Assembly: GCF_900105385.1 (NCBI RefSeq) | Contig: NZ_LT629772.1 | Span: 806,001-870,000 of the forward strand | DNA: 64,000 bases | From: Microlunatus soli | GTDB taxonomy: Bacteria; Actinomycetota; Actinomycetes; Propionibacteriales; Propionibacteriaceae | Direction: 5' to 3' | Shown: piece after piece, positions 25,117 through 33,671 of the stretch | Layout of the letters: each line of letters begins with the position of its first letter | Position numbering within the stretch: the first letter of the stretch is position 1 | Notes under the pieces: generated by a model | Seen by the model: only the letters and a program-made list of their open reading frames with translations | Told to the model about the DNA's origin: nothing | Databases searched by the model: none | Made by a program: the position numbers and the translations under genes

Positions 25117-28100
25117 TCATCGGGGGCGGCGCTGGCGGCGGGCCACCCAGAAGGCGCCGGCGGCGGCGATCAGGGCGAGCAGGCCGCCGACGACCGGCAC
25201 GATCAGGTCCGGGGCTCCGGTCTCGGCGACATCCTGGCCACCGTTGCCTGCGTTGCCCGGTCCTCCGTTGTCTCCGCCGGGCCGGGAGCCGTCGGACGGT
25301 CCCGGCGTCGGGGTCGGCTCAGGTGTCTCACTCGGCACCGGTGTCGGAGTCGGCTCAGGTGTCGGCGTCGGCTCAGGTGTCGGGGTCGGCTTGGGTGTCG
25401 GCTTCGGGGTCCGGTCGGCCTGATTGTTGACGGTGACCAGCGCTACATCCTCGGCGTCGGCGTCCAGGGTCAACGACTCGGGCGTGATCAGCGGATCGAG
25501 CCACTGCACGCCGGGGTTCGACGGTCGCCGCTCGGAGAAGTTGATCTTGTCGCCGTGCCGCAGGGTCGGTCCGTCGACCACGCTGCCGTCGGCCTTCAGC
25601 CGCAGTGGCTCGTCGGCCGGCCGTCCGTTGACGGTGTAGTCGATGACGAAGGAACTGTCCGGGTCGACCAGGCCGGCTCCGCCGCCGCTGATCGACTTGT
25701 GGATCCGGAAGGTCGCCTCCTTGATCGTCGCGGTGTTGGTCACCGTCACCTCGACCGGTGGTGTGCTGCTGTCCAGGGTGAGGGTGCTCGGTGTGATCGA
25801 CAGATCGCTCCAGGCCACGCCGGGGATCGGGGTCGGCGGCCGCTCGCTGAAGGTGATCACATCGCCGTGTCGCAGCGTCGGGCCGTCGACCATAGCGCCG
25901 TCGGCGGTGATCTTCAGCGGTTCGGCGGCCGGGATGTCGTTGACGGCGTAGTCGATCATGAACGCGGTGTCGCCCCGCACCTTGTCGGCCGCACCACCGG
26001 TGACCGACTTGTGGATCCGGAAGGCCGCATCGTCCAGCGATGCCTTGTTGGTCACGGTGACCGCGACCGGCGAGGTCGCCTCGGCGTCCAAGGTGATCGT
26101 CTCGGGTTCGATGGTCGGTTCGGCCCAGGTGATGCCGTCGACGGGTTCCGGTGTGGCCTCGGTGAAGTTGATCACGTCCCCGTGCCGCAGGATCGGACCC
26201 TGCACGACGGCGCCGTCGGCGGTGATCACCAACGGATCGGACGCCGGTTCACCGTTCACGGTGTAGTCCACGGTGAACTCGGTGTCGGCGGGGACCCGAT
26301 CGGCACCGTCGCCGGTGATCTCCTTGGCAATGGTGAAGGACGCATCCTTCGGCATCGCGTGGTTGGTGACGGTCACCGCGACCGGCGGCTCGTCGGCGTC
26401 CAGGGTGATCGTCTGCGGATCGATGGACACCGCTCCCCACGCTACCCCGGGAACATTCGGTAGCTGCGCCTCACTGAACGAGACGACATCGCCGTGTCGC
26501 AGCGTCGGTCCGTCGACGACCGTGCCGTCGGCGGTGATCGTCAACGGTTCGTCGGCCGGCGCACCGTTGACGGTGTAGTCGACGGAGAACTTCGTGTCCG
26601 GTGGCACCAGATCGGCACCGTCACCGGTGATCGTCTTGTGGATCCGGAAGCTCGCAGGATCGGTGCTGTAGGTGTTGGTGACCGTCACCACCGGGGTGGC
26701 CGCATCGGGATCGATGGTGATCGACTGCGGAGTGATCTCCGCCCCCTGCCAACTGATCCCGCCCAGGTCGTCGGCGGGCATCACCTCGGTGAACTCAACC
26801 GTCGCGCCCTCGTCGAGGTCGGTGGGGCCTTGGGTGATCGCACCGTCGGCGGTGATGATCAACGGCTGATCGGCCGGTTGCCCGTCCACGGTGTAGCCGA
26901 CGGAGAACTCCGTGTCGGGTGGCACCAGCCCGGCGCCGTCGCCGTCCACCGCCTTGCGGAGTTGGAAGGTCCCGTGTCGCTGCTGCGCTTGATTGGTGAC
27001 CGTGACGGTGACGTCGGGTTCGGAGGCGTCCAGGGTGAGGGTCTGCGGATCGATGCTGACCGCACCGAAACTGACCCCCGGCACAGTCGGCAGGTCGGGC
27101 TCGGAAAAGGTGATCACGTCGCCGTGCTGCAGCGTCGGGCCGTCGACAACGGCTCCGTCGGCGGTGATCCTCAGCGGTTCGTCGGCGGGCACATCGTTGA
27201 CGGTGTAGTCGATGCTGAAGACGGTGTCGTCCGGCACCTTGTCGGCGCCGTCGCCGGTGATCTCCTTGCGGATCCGGAAACTCGCGTCCGCCGTATCGGC
27301 CCGATTGGTGACGACGACCTGCGTCGGCTGGTCCGCGGTGGCGTCCAGGGTGATCGTCTGTGGACTGATCTCGGGCGTGCCCCAGTCCACGCCGGGTACG
27401 TCGGGCAGATCCGGTTCACTGAAGCTGATCGTGTCGCCGTGTTGCAGGGTCGGCCCGGTCTGCACCGACCCGTTGGCCAGGATCACCAGTGGTTCGTCCG
27501 CCGGTTCGCCGTTGACGGCGTACTCGATCCGGAATTCGGTGTCCGGCGGGACGTCGCCGGCTCCGTCGCCGGTGATCGCCTTGGCGATCTGGAAGGTGGC
27601 GTTGTCGGCCCGGTAGGCGTTGGTCGCGCCGACGTCGACCGTGGCCTTGCCGTCGACGCCGACGGTCGCCTGAGCCGGATCGAAGGTGACGCCTTGCCAG
27701 CTGTAGCCGGGGATCTGGTCCGGGGTCGCCTCGGCGAAGTTGATCACTGTGCCGGTCGGGAACAGCAGTGCAGCACCGTCGGCGCTGCGTGGTGTCGCGG
27801 TCTGGCCGTCGGCGAGGGTCATGGTGCCGGAAGACGAGTCGGCGACCGGCTCGGCCGGCGCATCGTCGTCGCCGGCGAGATAGCCGTCCACCGGTTCGCC
27901 GTCGGCGTTCTCGGCCCTCCAGTTGATCGCGTACGAGGTGTCGCCGGCCGGTGCTCCGGTGACGGACTTGGTCAGCTCGGCCGACCCCAACAGCGTGTTG
28001 GCGATGGTGATCTTGATGTCGCTCGACGGCGATTCCTCGGTGACGGTGAACTCGTTGGTCTGTTCGCCGTTGATCGTGATCACCGGTGTTGCCCAGGCGA

Positions 28101-29472
28101 ATGCTCCGATGTCGACCGGGCGGTATCCGTCGGCCGAGGTGCCCTGGTCGGTCGCGGTCAGATCCTCCTGCACCGTGCAGGGCACGTTCAGTGGCAGTCC
28201 GTCGAGCTGCACGGTCGACGGCGGCCGGATGGTGAAGGCCTCGTGGTAGCTGCCCTCATCGAGCTGGCAGTCGACGGCGCCGTGGAATCGGGGCAGTTGG
28301 CCGTCGGAATTCAGGTCCTCGTCCAGCGGCGAGCCCGGCGTCAGGCTCTTGCTGATCTCGATCGATCCGGTCGGTGCCGGATTGGGTGGGATGCAGTCGA
28401 ATTCGTCGTTGCCGTTCCACGGATAGTTGTGTTGTTCGTTGCCGACCCCGGAGGTGGTGAGGTCGCCGCCGGCGAGGACACGTCCGTTGGTGCTGGCGCT
28501 GATCGACATGTCCGCCCGTGGCGCCAGCAGCGTACCCATCGTCTGGGAGCTGCCACCGATGGTCACTGCGGTGGCATCCGTGAAGTTCCACAGCAGGGAC
28601 CGGGCGGCGTTGCCGAACGCATGGCCCGGAGCGTTGAAGTCGTCGACCCGGGTGCCGTTGATGCTGACGAAGGTCTGGGTCAACTGCCCCGGGTCGCCGA
28701 TCACGTTGATCGCGATCGACGCCCAGCCACCGTTCTCACCGTCGGGGATCTGGGTGAAGGCGAACTCGCGACCGGCCTCCAGATCGTCCGCGGAAACGGT
28801 GAACACCTGCAGCCGGCTGGAGTTGTCGCCGGTGAAGGTGACCTGCTGGCCGCTCCGGGCGACCGTCCCGGTGTCGGTCAGTCCGGCGAGTTCGGCCGAG
28901 GTGTCGGTGAGCAGTTGGCCGAAATCGTCGTACGGTGCGGTCGCGTTCGCGTTGTTCTGGATGATCGCACCGTGATTTGTGTCGATCGTTCCGGTGACCG
29001 AGCCGCCGGCGTTGATGTTGCCGCCGACCAGCGTCCCGTTCTCGTCGAAGGAGTTGGCGCCGACGTGTAACGCGGCCGGGTCCTGCACCGTCACGTCGCC
29101 GCCGACGACCATCATGTCGCTGCCCGGCGGTGGGGCGATCTGCGAGCCGACCCCCACGGTACCGACGTTGAAGGGCCCGGAGGTCGCCACGGTCGCGTTA
29201 CCCTGCACGACCAGCAGGCCCTCAGACTCCGCGGCGCCGCCGGCGGCTCGGTAGTCGCCACCGGCATAAACCGCGATCCCGGAGTCGGTGAAGGCCGGTA
29301 GGTAGCCGATGTCCGGGCCCTCGCCGGGGTCCGGGCAGACCGGCAGCTGCTGGGCGGCCGCCTGCGGTGGTGTCGGGGCGATGATCAACGCGACGCCGCC
29401 GATGACGATCAGCGCCAGTCCGAGGACGGCTGCGACGAATCGGCGCAGCGCAGACAGCGGGCGGATGATCAT
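25117..29472 (-). CDS. Cell-wall surface protein: choice-of-anchor A domain, DUF5979-like repeats, C-terminal sorting signal
   Basis: Large exported protein, 1451 residues from the ATG at 29472 (GGAG nine bases upstream). Order: signal sequence (basic RPLSALRRF then a hydrophobic stretch, ~1-40); a choice-of-anchor A-type domain (~45-335; GGDVTVQDPAALHVGANSF, LLAPRADMSISASTNGRVLA); two divergent repeats of the DUF5979 kind (~345-595); seven closely similar repeats of ~102-104 residues, each with a ITGDGAD..PxDTxF..xYTVNG core and PTLRHGD.ITFSE; a Pro/Thr/Glu-rich wall-spanning stretch; and VAETG (~1415-1419), a hydrophobic helix and RRQRRPR, which is a sortase-type signal. No sortase gene is in the window. 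A likely adhesin or stalk; the ligand is unknown. Confidence 0.85.
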   Translation of the reverse strand: MIIRPLSALRRFVAAVLGLALIVIGGVALIIAPTPPQAAAQQLPVCPDPGEGPDIGYLPAFTDSGIAVYAGGDYRAAGGAAESEGLLVVQGNATVATSGPFNVGTVGVGSQIAPPPGSDMMVVGGDVTVQDPAALHVGANSFDENGTLVGGNINAGGSVTGTIDTNHGAIIQNNANATAPYDDFGQLLTDTSAELAGLTDTGTVARSGQQVTFTGDNSSRLQVFTVSADDLEAGREFAFTQIPDGENGGWASIAINVIGDPGQLTQTFVSINGTRVDDFNAPGHAFGNAARSLLWNFTDATAVTIGGSSQTMGTLLAPRADMSISASTNGRVLAGGDLTTSGVGNEQHNYPWNGNDEFDCIPPNPAPTGSIEISKSLTPGSPLDEDLNSDGQLPRFHGAVDCQLDEGSYHEAFTIRPPSTVQLDGLPLNVPCTVQEDLTATDQGTSADGYRPVDIGAFAWATPVITINGEQTNEFTVTEESPSSDIKITIANTLLGSAELTKSVTGAPAGDTSYAINWRAENADGEPVDGYLAGDDDAPAEPVADSSSGTMTLADGQTATPRSADGAALLFPTGTVINFAEATPDQIPGYSWQGVTFDPAQATVGVDGKATVDVGATNAYRADNATFQIAKAITGDGAGDVPPDTEFRIEYAVNGEPADEPLVILANGSVQTGPTLQHGDTISFSEPDLPDVPGVDWGTPEISPQTITLDATADQPTQVVVTNRADTADASFRIRKEITGDGADKVPDDTVFSIDYTVNDVPADEPLRITADGAVVDGPTLQHGDVITFSEPDLPTVPGVSFGAVSIDPQTLTLDASEPDVTVTVTNQAQQRHGTFQLRKAVDGDGAGLVPPDTEFSVGYTVDGQPADQPLIITADGAITQGPTDLDEGATVEFTEVMPADDLGGISWQGAEITPQSITIDPDAATPVVTVTNTYSTDPASFRIHKTITGDGADLVPPDTKFSVDYTVNGAPADEPLTITADGTVVDGPTLRHGDVVSFSEAQLPNVPGVAWGAVSIDPQTITLDADEPPVAVTVTNHAMPKDASFTIAKEITGDGADRVPADTEFTVDYTVNGEPASDPLVITADGAVVQGPILRHGDVINFTEATPEPVDGITWAEPTIEPETITLDAEATSPVAVTVTNKASLDDAAFRIHKSVTGGAADKVRGDTAFMIDYAVNDIPAAEPLKITADGAMVDGPTLRHGDVITFSERPPTPIPGVAWSDLSITPSTLTLDSSTPPVEVTVTNTATIKEATFRIHKSISGGGAGLVDPDSSFVIDYTVNGRPADEPLRLKADGSVVDGPTLRHGDKINFSERRPSNPGVQWLDPLITPESLTLDADAEDVALVTVNNQADRTPKPTPKPTPTPEPTPTPEPTPTPVPSETPEPTPTPGPSDGSRPGGDNGGPGNAGNGGQDVAETGAPDLIVPVVGGLLALIAAAGAFWVARRQRRPR
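25420..27605 (-). repeat. Seven tandem ~312-bp coding repeats in the surface protein gene
   Basis: Each unit encodes one ~104-residue domain starting near (A/T)(S/T)FRIxK and ending VTVTN. Units differ at many positions but keep GDGAD, DYTVN, ADGxVVDGPTLRHGD and PQTITLD. High similarity predicts copy-number variation by recombination. Confidence 0.85.
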
Positions 29473-29599
29473 GCGATCGGCTCCAGGCGGCATCAGCCGA
29501 CCGGCGTCCGGGGGATGACGCCGACTCGGAAGTGCGCCGGCCGGCGGCGCACCCGGTCACCGAGTCTTGCAAAGACCTGCCGATCCTGCATCCCCTCAA

Positions 29600-30457
29600 T
29601 CAGGCCAGATCGTCTCGATCAACCAGCGAGGCCAGGATCGCCGCCGCCGGTGCCGGTCGGACCAACGGCCCGACGTGACTCGTCTGCAGGGTGTGTACGT
29701 CGAACGGGTTGTCGGGCAGCAGCGAGTCGGCCTCGGCGATGAACAGATCTTGCAGTCCGATCGGGATCGATCGGTCCTCGGTCAGCCGCAGATAGCTGTG
29801 CGGGATCCGGCCCCAGGTGTCGGGGCGGACGAGGTCGTCCGGACCGCCGGCATCACGGTTCTCATCCGGCTGCAGGATGCTCAACAGGGCCCGGAACTCG
29901 TCGTCGGTCCCGTCGGCGAGCAACAGCTCCTTCAACCCGCGGAGCTGCTCGGGGTCGGCGGTCCGCCAGTTGGTCCGGACCGCGCCCAGCACCGCAGGGT
30001 CAGCGGCGAGTACCCCGTCGATGGCCGGCAGGCTGTCGGCGAATTCGGGGAGCGCCCAGTACTCCCGCGGCGTCCGGCGCACACAACACCAGGCCGACAG
30101 ATAGACCATCCTGTCGATCATGTCCGGTACGGCGTTGCCCAGTCCGGTCAGGGTGACACCTCCCCGGCTGTGGGCGACGACGATCGTCGGGCCGTGTTCC
30201 CGTACCCGTCGCAGCACCTGCGCGACGTGGTCGATGTTGTCGGCCAGGCCGACCTCCGCGATCGACGCCGGAGCCGTCGCGAGACCATCGCGATCCTGTG
30301 GCGCCTGGTACGCGGCCGGAAAGGTTGCAGCGAATCCGTGCCCCGGCAGATCGACCGCCAGCGACCGATGCCCGAGCAGCGCAAGCTCCCGCTGCAACGG
30401 CGCGAACCCGAACGAATTGGCGTTCGACCCATGGATGAGAACGAACGTCGCCGCCAT
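29600..30457 (-). CDS. Alpha/beta hydrolase
   Basis: 285-residue alpha/beta-hydrolase. It opens with ATFVLIHGSNANSFGFAPLQ (oxyanion HG motif), followed by RSLAVDLPGHGF. The nucleophile elbow is IVVAHSRGGVTL (Ser about residue 97), and the His is probably in LQTSHVGPLVRPA near the C-terminus. No signal peptide, so cytoplasmic. The fold is secure; the substrate is not predictable (esterase, haloperoxidase-like or lactonase are all possible). It lies between the surface-protein gene and whiA, on the same strand, with short tandem repeats just upstream of its start. Confidence 0.85.
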   Translation of the reverse strand: MAATFVLIHGSNANSFGFAPLQRELALLGHRSLAVDLPGHGFAATFPAAYQAPQDRDGLATAPASIAEVGLADNIDHVAQVLRRVREHGPTIVVAHSRGGVTLTGLGNAVPDMIDRMVYLSAWCCVRRTPREYWALPEFADSLPAIDGVLAADPAVLGAVRTNWRTADPEQLRGLKELLLADGTDDEFRALLSILQPDENRDAGGPDDLVRPDTWGRIPHSYLRLTEDRSIPIGLQDLFIAEADSLLPDNPFDVHTLQTSHVGPLVRPAPAAAILASLVDRDDLA

Positions 30458-30474
30458 GGTGATGATCCAACCAC

Positions 30475-30517
30475 CCGAAGTTGTCAGAAGCCGAAGTTGT
30501 CAGAAGCCGAAGTTGTC
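30475..30517. repeat. 16-bp tandem repeat, 2.7 copies
   Basis: CCGAAGTTGTCAGAAG occurs at 30475-30490 and 30491-30506, with a partial third copy to 30517. It fills most of the 74-bp gap between the hydrolase start and the whiA stop. Confidence 0.85.
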
Positions 30518-30531
30518 GAACGATTCAGGTG

Positions 30532-31518
30532 TCAGTCGCGGTCGTCGAGCATGTCGGGGCTGAGGCTGGCTTCGGTGTTGGGGATGCCGATCTCGGCGGC
30601 GCGCTTGTCGGCGGTGGCCAACAGTCGGCGGATCCGGCCGGCCACGGCATCCTTGGTCAGCGGCGGGGTGTGCAGTTGCCCGAGCTCCTCCAGGCTGGCC
30701 TGCTTGTTCTCCACCCGCAGCATGCCGGCGGCCTTCAGATGATCGGGTACGTCGTCGCCGAGGATTTCCAATGCCCTTTCGACCCGAGCACCGGCCGCGA
30801 CGGCGGCTCGCGCGGACCGCCGCAGGTTGGCGTCGTCGAAGTTGGCCAGCCGGTTGGCCGAGGCCCGCACCTCGCGGCGCATCCGTCGTTCTTCCCACGC
30901 CATCAGGGATTCGTGCGCACCGAGTCGGGTCAGCAGCTGACCGATCGCGTCACCGTCCCGGATCACCACCCGGTCGACGTTGCGGACCTCGCGGGACTTG
31001 GCCGAGATGTTCAGCCGACGGGCCGCGCCGACCAACGCCAGGGCCGCCTCCGGGCCCGGGCAGGTGACCTCCAGCGACATCGACCGCCCCGGCTCGGTCA
31101 ACGAACCGTGGGCCAGGAAGGCGCCCCGCCAGGCGGCGACGCACTCCTCGATACCGCCGCCGACGACCTGCGGCGGCAGCCCGCGGGCCGGCCGGCCGTG
31201 GCCGTCGATCAGCCCGGTCTGACGGGCCAACGCCTCGCCGTCCTTGATCACCCGGACGATGTAGCGGGTGCCGCGACGGATACCGGAACCGTTGACGATG
31301 ACGAGGTCTGAGGAGTGACCGAACACGTCGGCGATGTCGGTCCGCAGCCGCCGAGCAACGGCACCGGTGTCCAGCTCGGCCTCGATCACGATCCGGCCGC
31401 TGACGATGTGCAGACCACTGGCGAACCGCAGGGTCGCGGCCACCTCGGCCTTGCGCACATGAGGTTTGGTGACCTTGATCGTCGCGAGCTCCGCCTTCAC
31501 CTGCGCCGTCATAGCCAT
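30532..31518 (-). CDS. whiA: DNA-binding protein WhiA
   Basis: Conserved actinobacterial sporulation/cell-division transcription factor, 328 residues. The N-terminal LAGLIDADG-like homing-endonuclease-derived domain starts [18 protein letters not shown], and the C-terminal helix-turn-helix region includes [21 protein letters not shown] and [13 protein letters not shown]. In most actinobacteria it directly follows yvcK in one operon; here a plus-strand NmrA-like gene separates them, so whiA must use its own promoter in 31519-31862. In Streptomyces WhiA works with WhiB to arrest growth and start septation; whether this organism differentiates is unknown. Confidence 0.95.
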   Translation of the reverse strand: MAMTAQVKAELATIKVTKPHVRKAEVAATLRFASGLHIVSGRIVIEAELDTGAVARRLRTDIADVFGHSSDLVIVNGSGIRRGTRYIVRVIKDGEALARQTGLIDGHGRPARGLPPQVVGGGIEECVAAWRGAFLAHGSLTEPGRSMSLEVTCPGPEAALALVGAARRLNISAKSREVRNVDRVVIRDGDAIGQLLTRLGAHESLMAWEERRMRREVRASANRLANFDDANLRRSARAAVAAGARVERALEILGDDVPDHLKAAGMLRVENKQASLEELGQLHTPPLTKDAVAGRIRRLLATADKRAAEIGIPNTEASLSPDMLDDRD

Positions 31519-31862
31519 TGCCGCACTATCTCACATAGCCGACCATGGCGCTCATCGTGACCGGGAGATGATCTTGGTCAACGGACCCGGACCAGGTGTC
31601 GATGGTAGGCGCCGGTGGTGACGCGATTCGAGCTTGGGTCGATAGAAAGACGGGCCGGCCCCGCGGGCGACCAGCTCGGCGGCGTTGTGGAAGACATTCC
31701 GCAGGAGTCCACCCGTCCTGCTGTCGACGCCGCCGGCTCAGGCGGACCGTTCGGGCGGGGCCGAAAGGGCGGCGTCTGGCGATCGGACCGGCCTACCGTA
31801 CGGCGGGACGGTCCCGGCATCGTCCGCGGACCGGCCGACCCGCTCGTGAACGAGGAGAGCAG
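31519..31862. other. whiA / NmrA-like divergent intergenic region
   Basis: 344 bp between divergent genes. It should carry the promoters of both. I see no clear promoter match, hairpin or repeat beyond the ribosome-binding site GAGGAG before 31863. Open frames across it have no recognisable motif. Confidence 0.5.
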
Positions 31863-32690
31863 ATGTATCTGGTCAGCGGTGCGACCGGCAATGCCGGCCG
31901 TGAGGTGGTTCGGGCCCTGCTCGACCAGGGCGCAGCGGTCCGTGCGCTGGTCCGATCGGCCGATACCCCTCTCCCCGACGGTGTCGAGCGCGCGGTCGGT
32001 GACCTGGACCGGCCGGAGTCCGTCCGGCCCTGGCTGGACGGCGTCGACGGCATCTTCGGATTGCCCGGCTATTCCGGTACGGCGACCATCCTCGCCGAGG
32101 CGGACCGGGCCGGCGTCCGGCGGCTGGTCCAACTGTCCGGAGTCTCCGCCGGCAGCGGCGATCGGAGCAACGCGATCACCCGCTACATGATCGACAGCGA
32201 GGACCTGGCACGCACTTGCGGATTGTCCTGGACCATCGTCCGCCCGAGCATGTTCGCCTCGAACGCATTGTCCTGGCGTGATCAACTGCGACAAGGTGAC
32301 GTCGTCACGGCAGCGTTCGGTGCGGTCGCGACGGCCGTCATCGATCCCGCCGATATCGGCGCCGTGGTGGCTGCCGCCCTCACCGATGACCGCCATGCCG
32401 GCCGGACCTACCGGATCTCCGGACCGGAGGCGACCCGGCCGGCCGACCGGGTCGCCGTACTGGGCGAGGTGCTCGGCCGTGATCTCCGCTTCGTCGCACA
32501 GCCCGATGACGTGGCCCGGCGGGAGATGGCGGCGACGATGCCGAAACCGTACGTGGACGCGTTCTTCGACTTCTATGTCGACGGGTCACTGGACGAGTCG
32601 CCGGTGCTACCGACCGTCGCCGAGATCACCGGCCGGCAGCCGCACAGCTTCCGCGACTGGGCGGTCCGCAACGCCGGCCGTTTCGGCTGA
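31863..32690 (+). CDS. NmrA/NAD(P)H-binding SDR-like protein
   Basis: Atypical short-chain dehydrogenase/NmrA-like protein, 275 residues from the ATG at 31863, which has GAGGAG upstream. N-terminal MYLVSGATGNAGREVVRALL carries the GxxGxxG dinucleotide motif, followed by VRALVRS. The classic catalytic Tyr-x-x-x-Lys is not evident (MIDSEDLARTCGLSWTIVRP follows the typical NmrA layout), so a redox sensor or a quinone/flavin reductase-like role is possible. It sits on the strand opposite to its neighbours and interrupts the whiA-yvcK-rapZ cluster, which suggests a later insertion. Confidence 0.85.
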   Translation: MYLVSGATGNAGREVVRALLDQGAAVRALVRSADTPLPDGVERAVGDLDRPESVRPWLDGVDGIFGLPGYSGTATILAEADRAGVRRLVQLSGVSAGSGDRSNAITRYMIDSEDLARTCGLSWTIVRPSMFASNALSWRDQLRQGDVVTAAFGAVATAVIDPADIGAVVAAALTDDRHAGRTYRISGPEATRPADRVAVLGEVLGRDLRFVAQPDDVARREMAATMPKPYVDAFFDFYVDGSLDESPVLPTVAEITGRQPHSFRDWAVRNAGRFG

Positions 32691-32716
32691 CCGTCGGCAC
32701 CGGTCGGCGCGGTGTC

Positions 32717-33667
32717 TCAGACTCCCATCACCTCGGCGTAGGTCGCCGCCAACCGCAGCGGATCGTGCCGGGCGCTGCCGTCACGATGGGCGATGTCGGC
32801 CACCACCAGCTCGGCGCCGAGCGAGGTGGCGTAGGACTCCAGATGTGGATCGTCGCGGACGAAGCTGCTGTCGGCGAGCACGACGTCCAGCCGGAGCGCC
32901 GGTGCGTGCTCGGCCAGCAACTCCAGATGACGTGCGGCGGAGGCACCCTTGGTCTCGGCGTCGGACTGGACGTTCAGGGTCAGGATCCGTCGGGCGCCGG
33001 TGTCCACGATGGCCTCCGCCAGCTGCGGCACCAACAGATGCGGGATCACCGAGGTGAACCAGGACCCCGGACCGAGGATCAGCCAGTCGGCGTCCCGGAC
33101 GGCCTGCACCGCCTGCACCGAGGCCGGCGGATCGGCCGGGATCAGTCGTACCGCGCGGACCTCGGCGGTCGTCTTGGCCACCTTCTCCTGGCCGTGCACG
33201 GTGCCGACCTCGTCGGGGACCGACGGGTCGAGCCCGACGACGTCGGCCTCGATCTCCAACGGGACCGCCGACATCGGCAACACCCGACCACGAGCACCGA
33301 GCAGCCGGGCGACCATTTCCAGCCCGGCGACCGGATCGCCGCCCAGCCGCTGCCAGAGCCCGGCGATCAGCAGGTTGCCGATCGCGTGGCCGCCCAGGCT
33401 GCCGTCGCCGGGAAACCGGTACTGCAGGACGTCGGCCCAGGTGCGGCCGGATTCGTCGTCGCCGCACAGTGCGGCCAGCGCCATCCGCAGGTCACCGGGC
33501 GGCAGGCAGTCCAGCTCGGCCCGGATCCGGCCCGACGACCCGCCGTCGTCGGCGACGGTGACAATGGCGGTCAGTCGATCGGTGATCCGGCGCAGCGCGC
33601 CGAGGCTGGCCGACAGCCCGTGGCCACCACCGAACGCGACGACCGTCGGGAGCCGTTCGATGTTCAT
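32717..33667 (-). CDS. yvcK: YvcK/CofD-family gluconeogenesis factor
   Basis: Uridylyl-sugar-binding protein of the YvcK family that affects carbon use and cell-wall precursor supply, 316 residues from the ATG at 33667 (GGGAG seven bases upstream). It begins LPTVVAFGGGHGLSASLGAL, the family nucleotide-binding signature; further conserved stretches are TVADDGGSSGRIRAELDCLP and DWLILGPGSWFTSVIPHLL. Four bases separate it from the rapZ stop, so the two are translationally linked. In mycobacteria the orthologue (CuvA) is a kinase substrate needed for growth on some carbon sources. Confidence 0.93.
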   Translation of the reverse strand: MNIERLPTVVAFGGGHGLSASLGALRRITDRLTAIVTVADDGGSSGRIRAELDCLPPGDLRMALAALCGDDESGRTWADVLQYRFPGDGSLGGHAIGNLLIAGLWQRLGGDPVAGLEMVARLLGARGRVLPMSAVPLEIEADVVGLDPSVPDEVGTVHGQEKVAKTTAEVRAVRLIPADPPASVQAVQAVRDADWLILGPGSWFTSVIPHLLVPQLAEAIVDTGARRILTLNVQSDAETKGASAARHLELLAEHAPALRLDVVLADSSFVRDDPHLESYATSLGAELVVADIAHRDGSARHDPLRLAATYAEVMGV

Positions 33668-33671
33668 CGGC

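Noticed and set aside
25420-27605. Possible CRISPR-like array
   Set aside because: Units are 312 bp, coding and in frame, with no short repeat/spacer pattern.
25087-29070. Two long plus-strand open frames opposite the surface protein
   Set aside because: They mirror the 312-bp coding repeats; no start signals or motifs.
30475-30517. Possible short CRISPR
   Set aside because: Head-to-tail 16-bp units with no spacers; a simple tandem repeat.
31578-32396. Minus-strand open frame over the whiA/NmrA gap and NmrA gene
   Set aside because: No motif, and it is antisense to a gene with a good start and dinucleotide motif.
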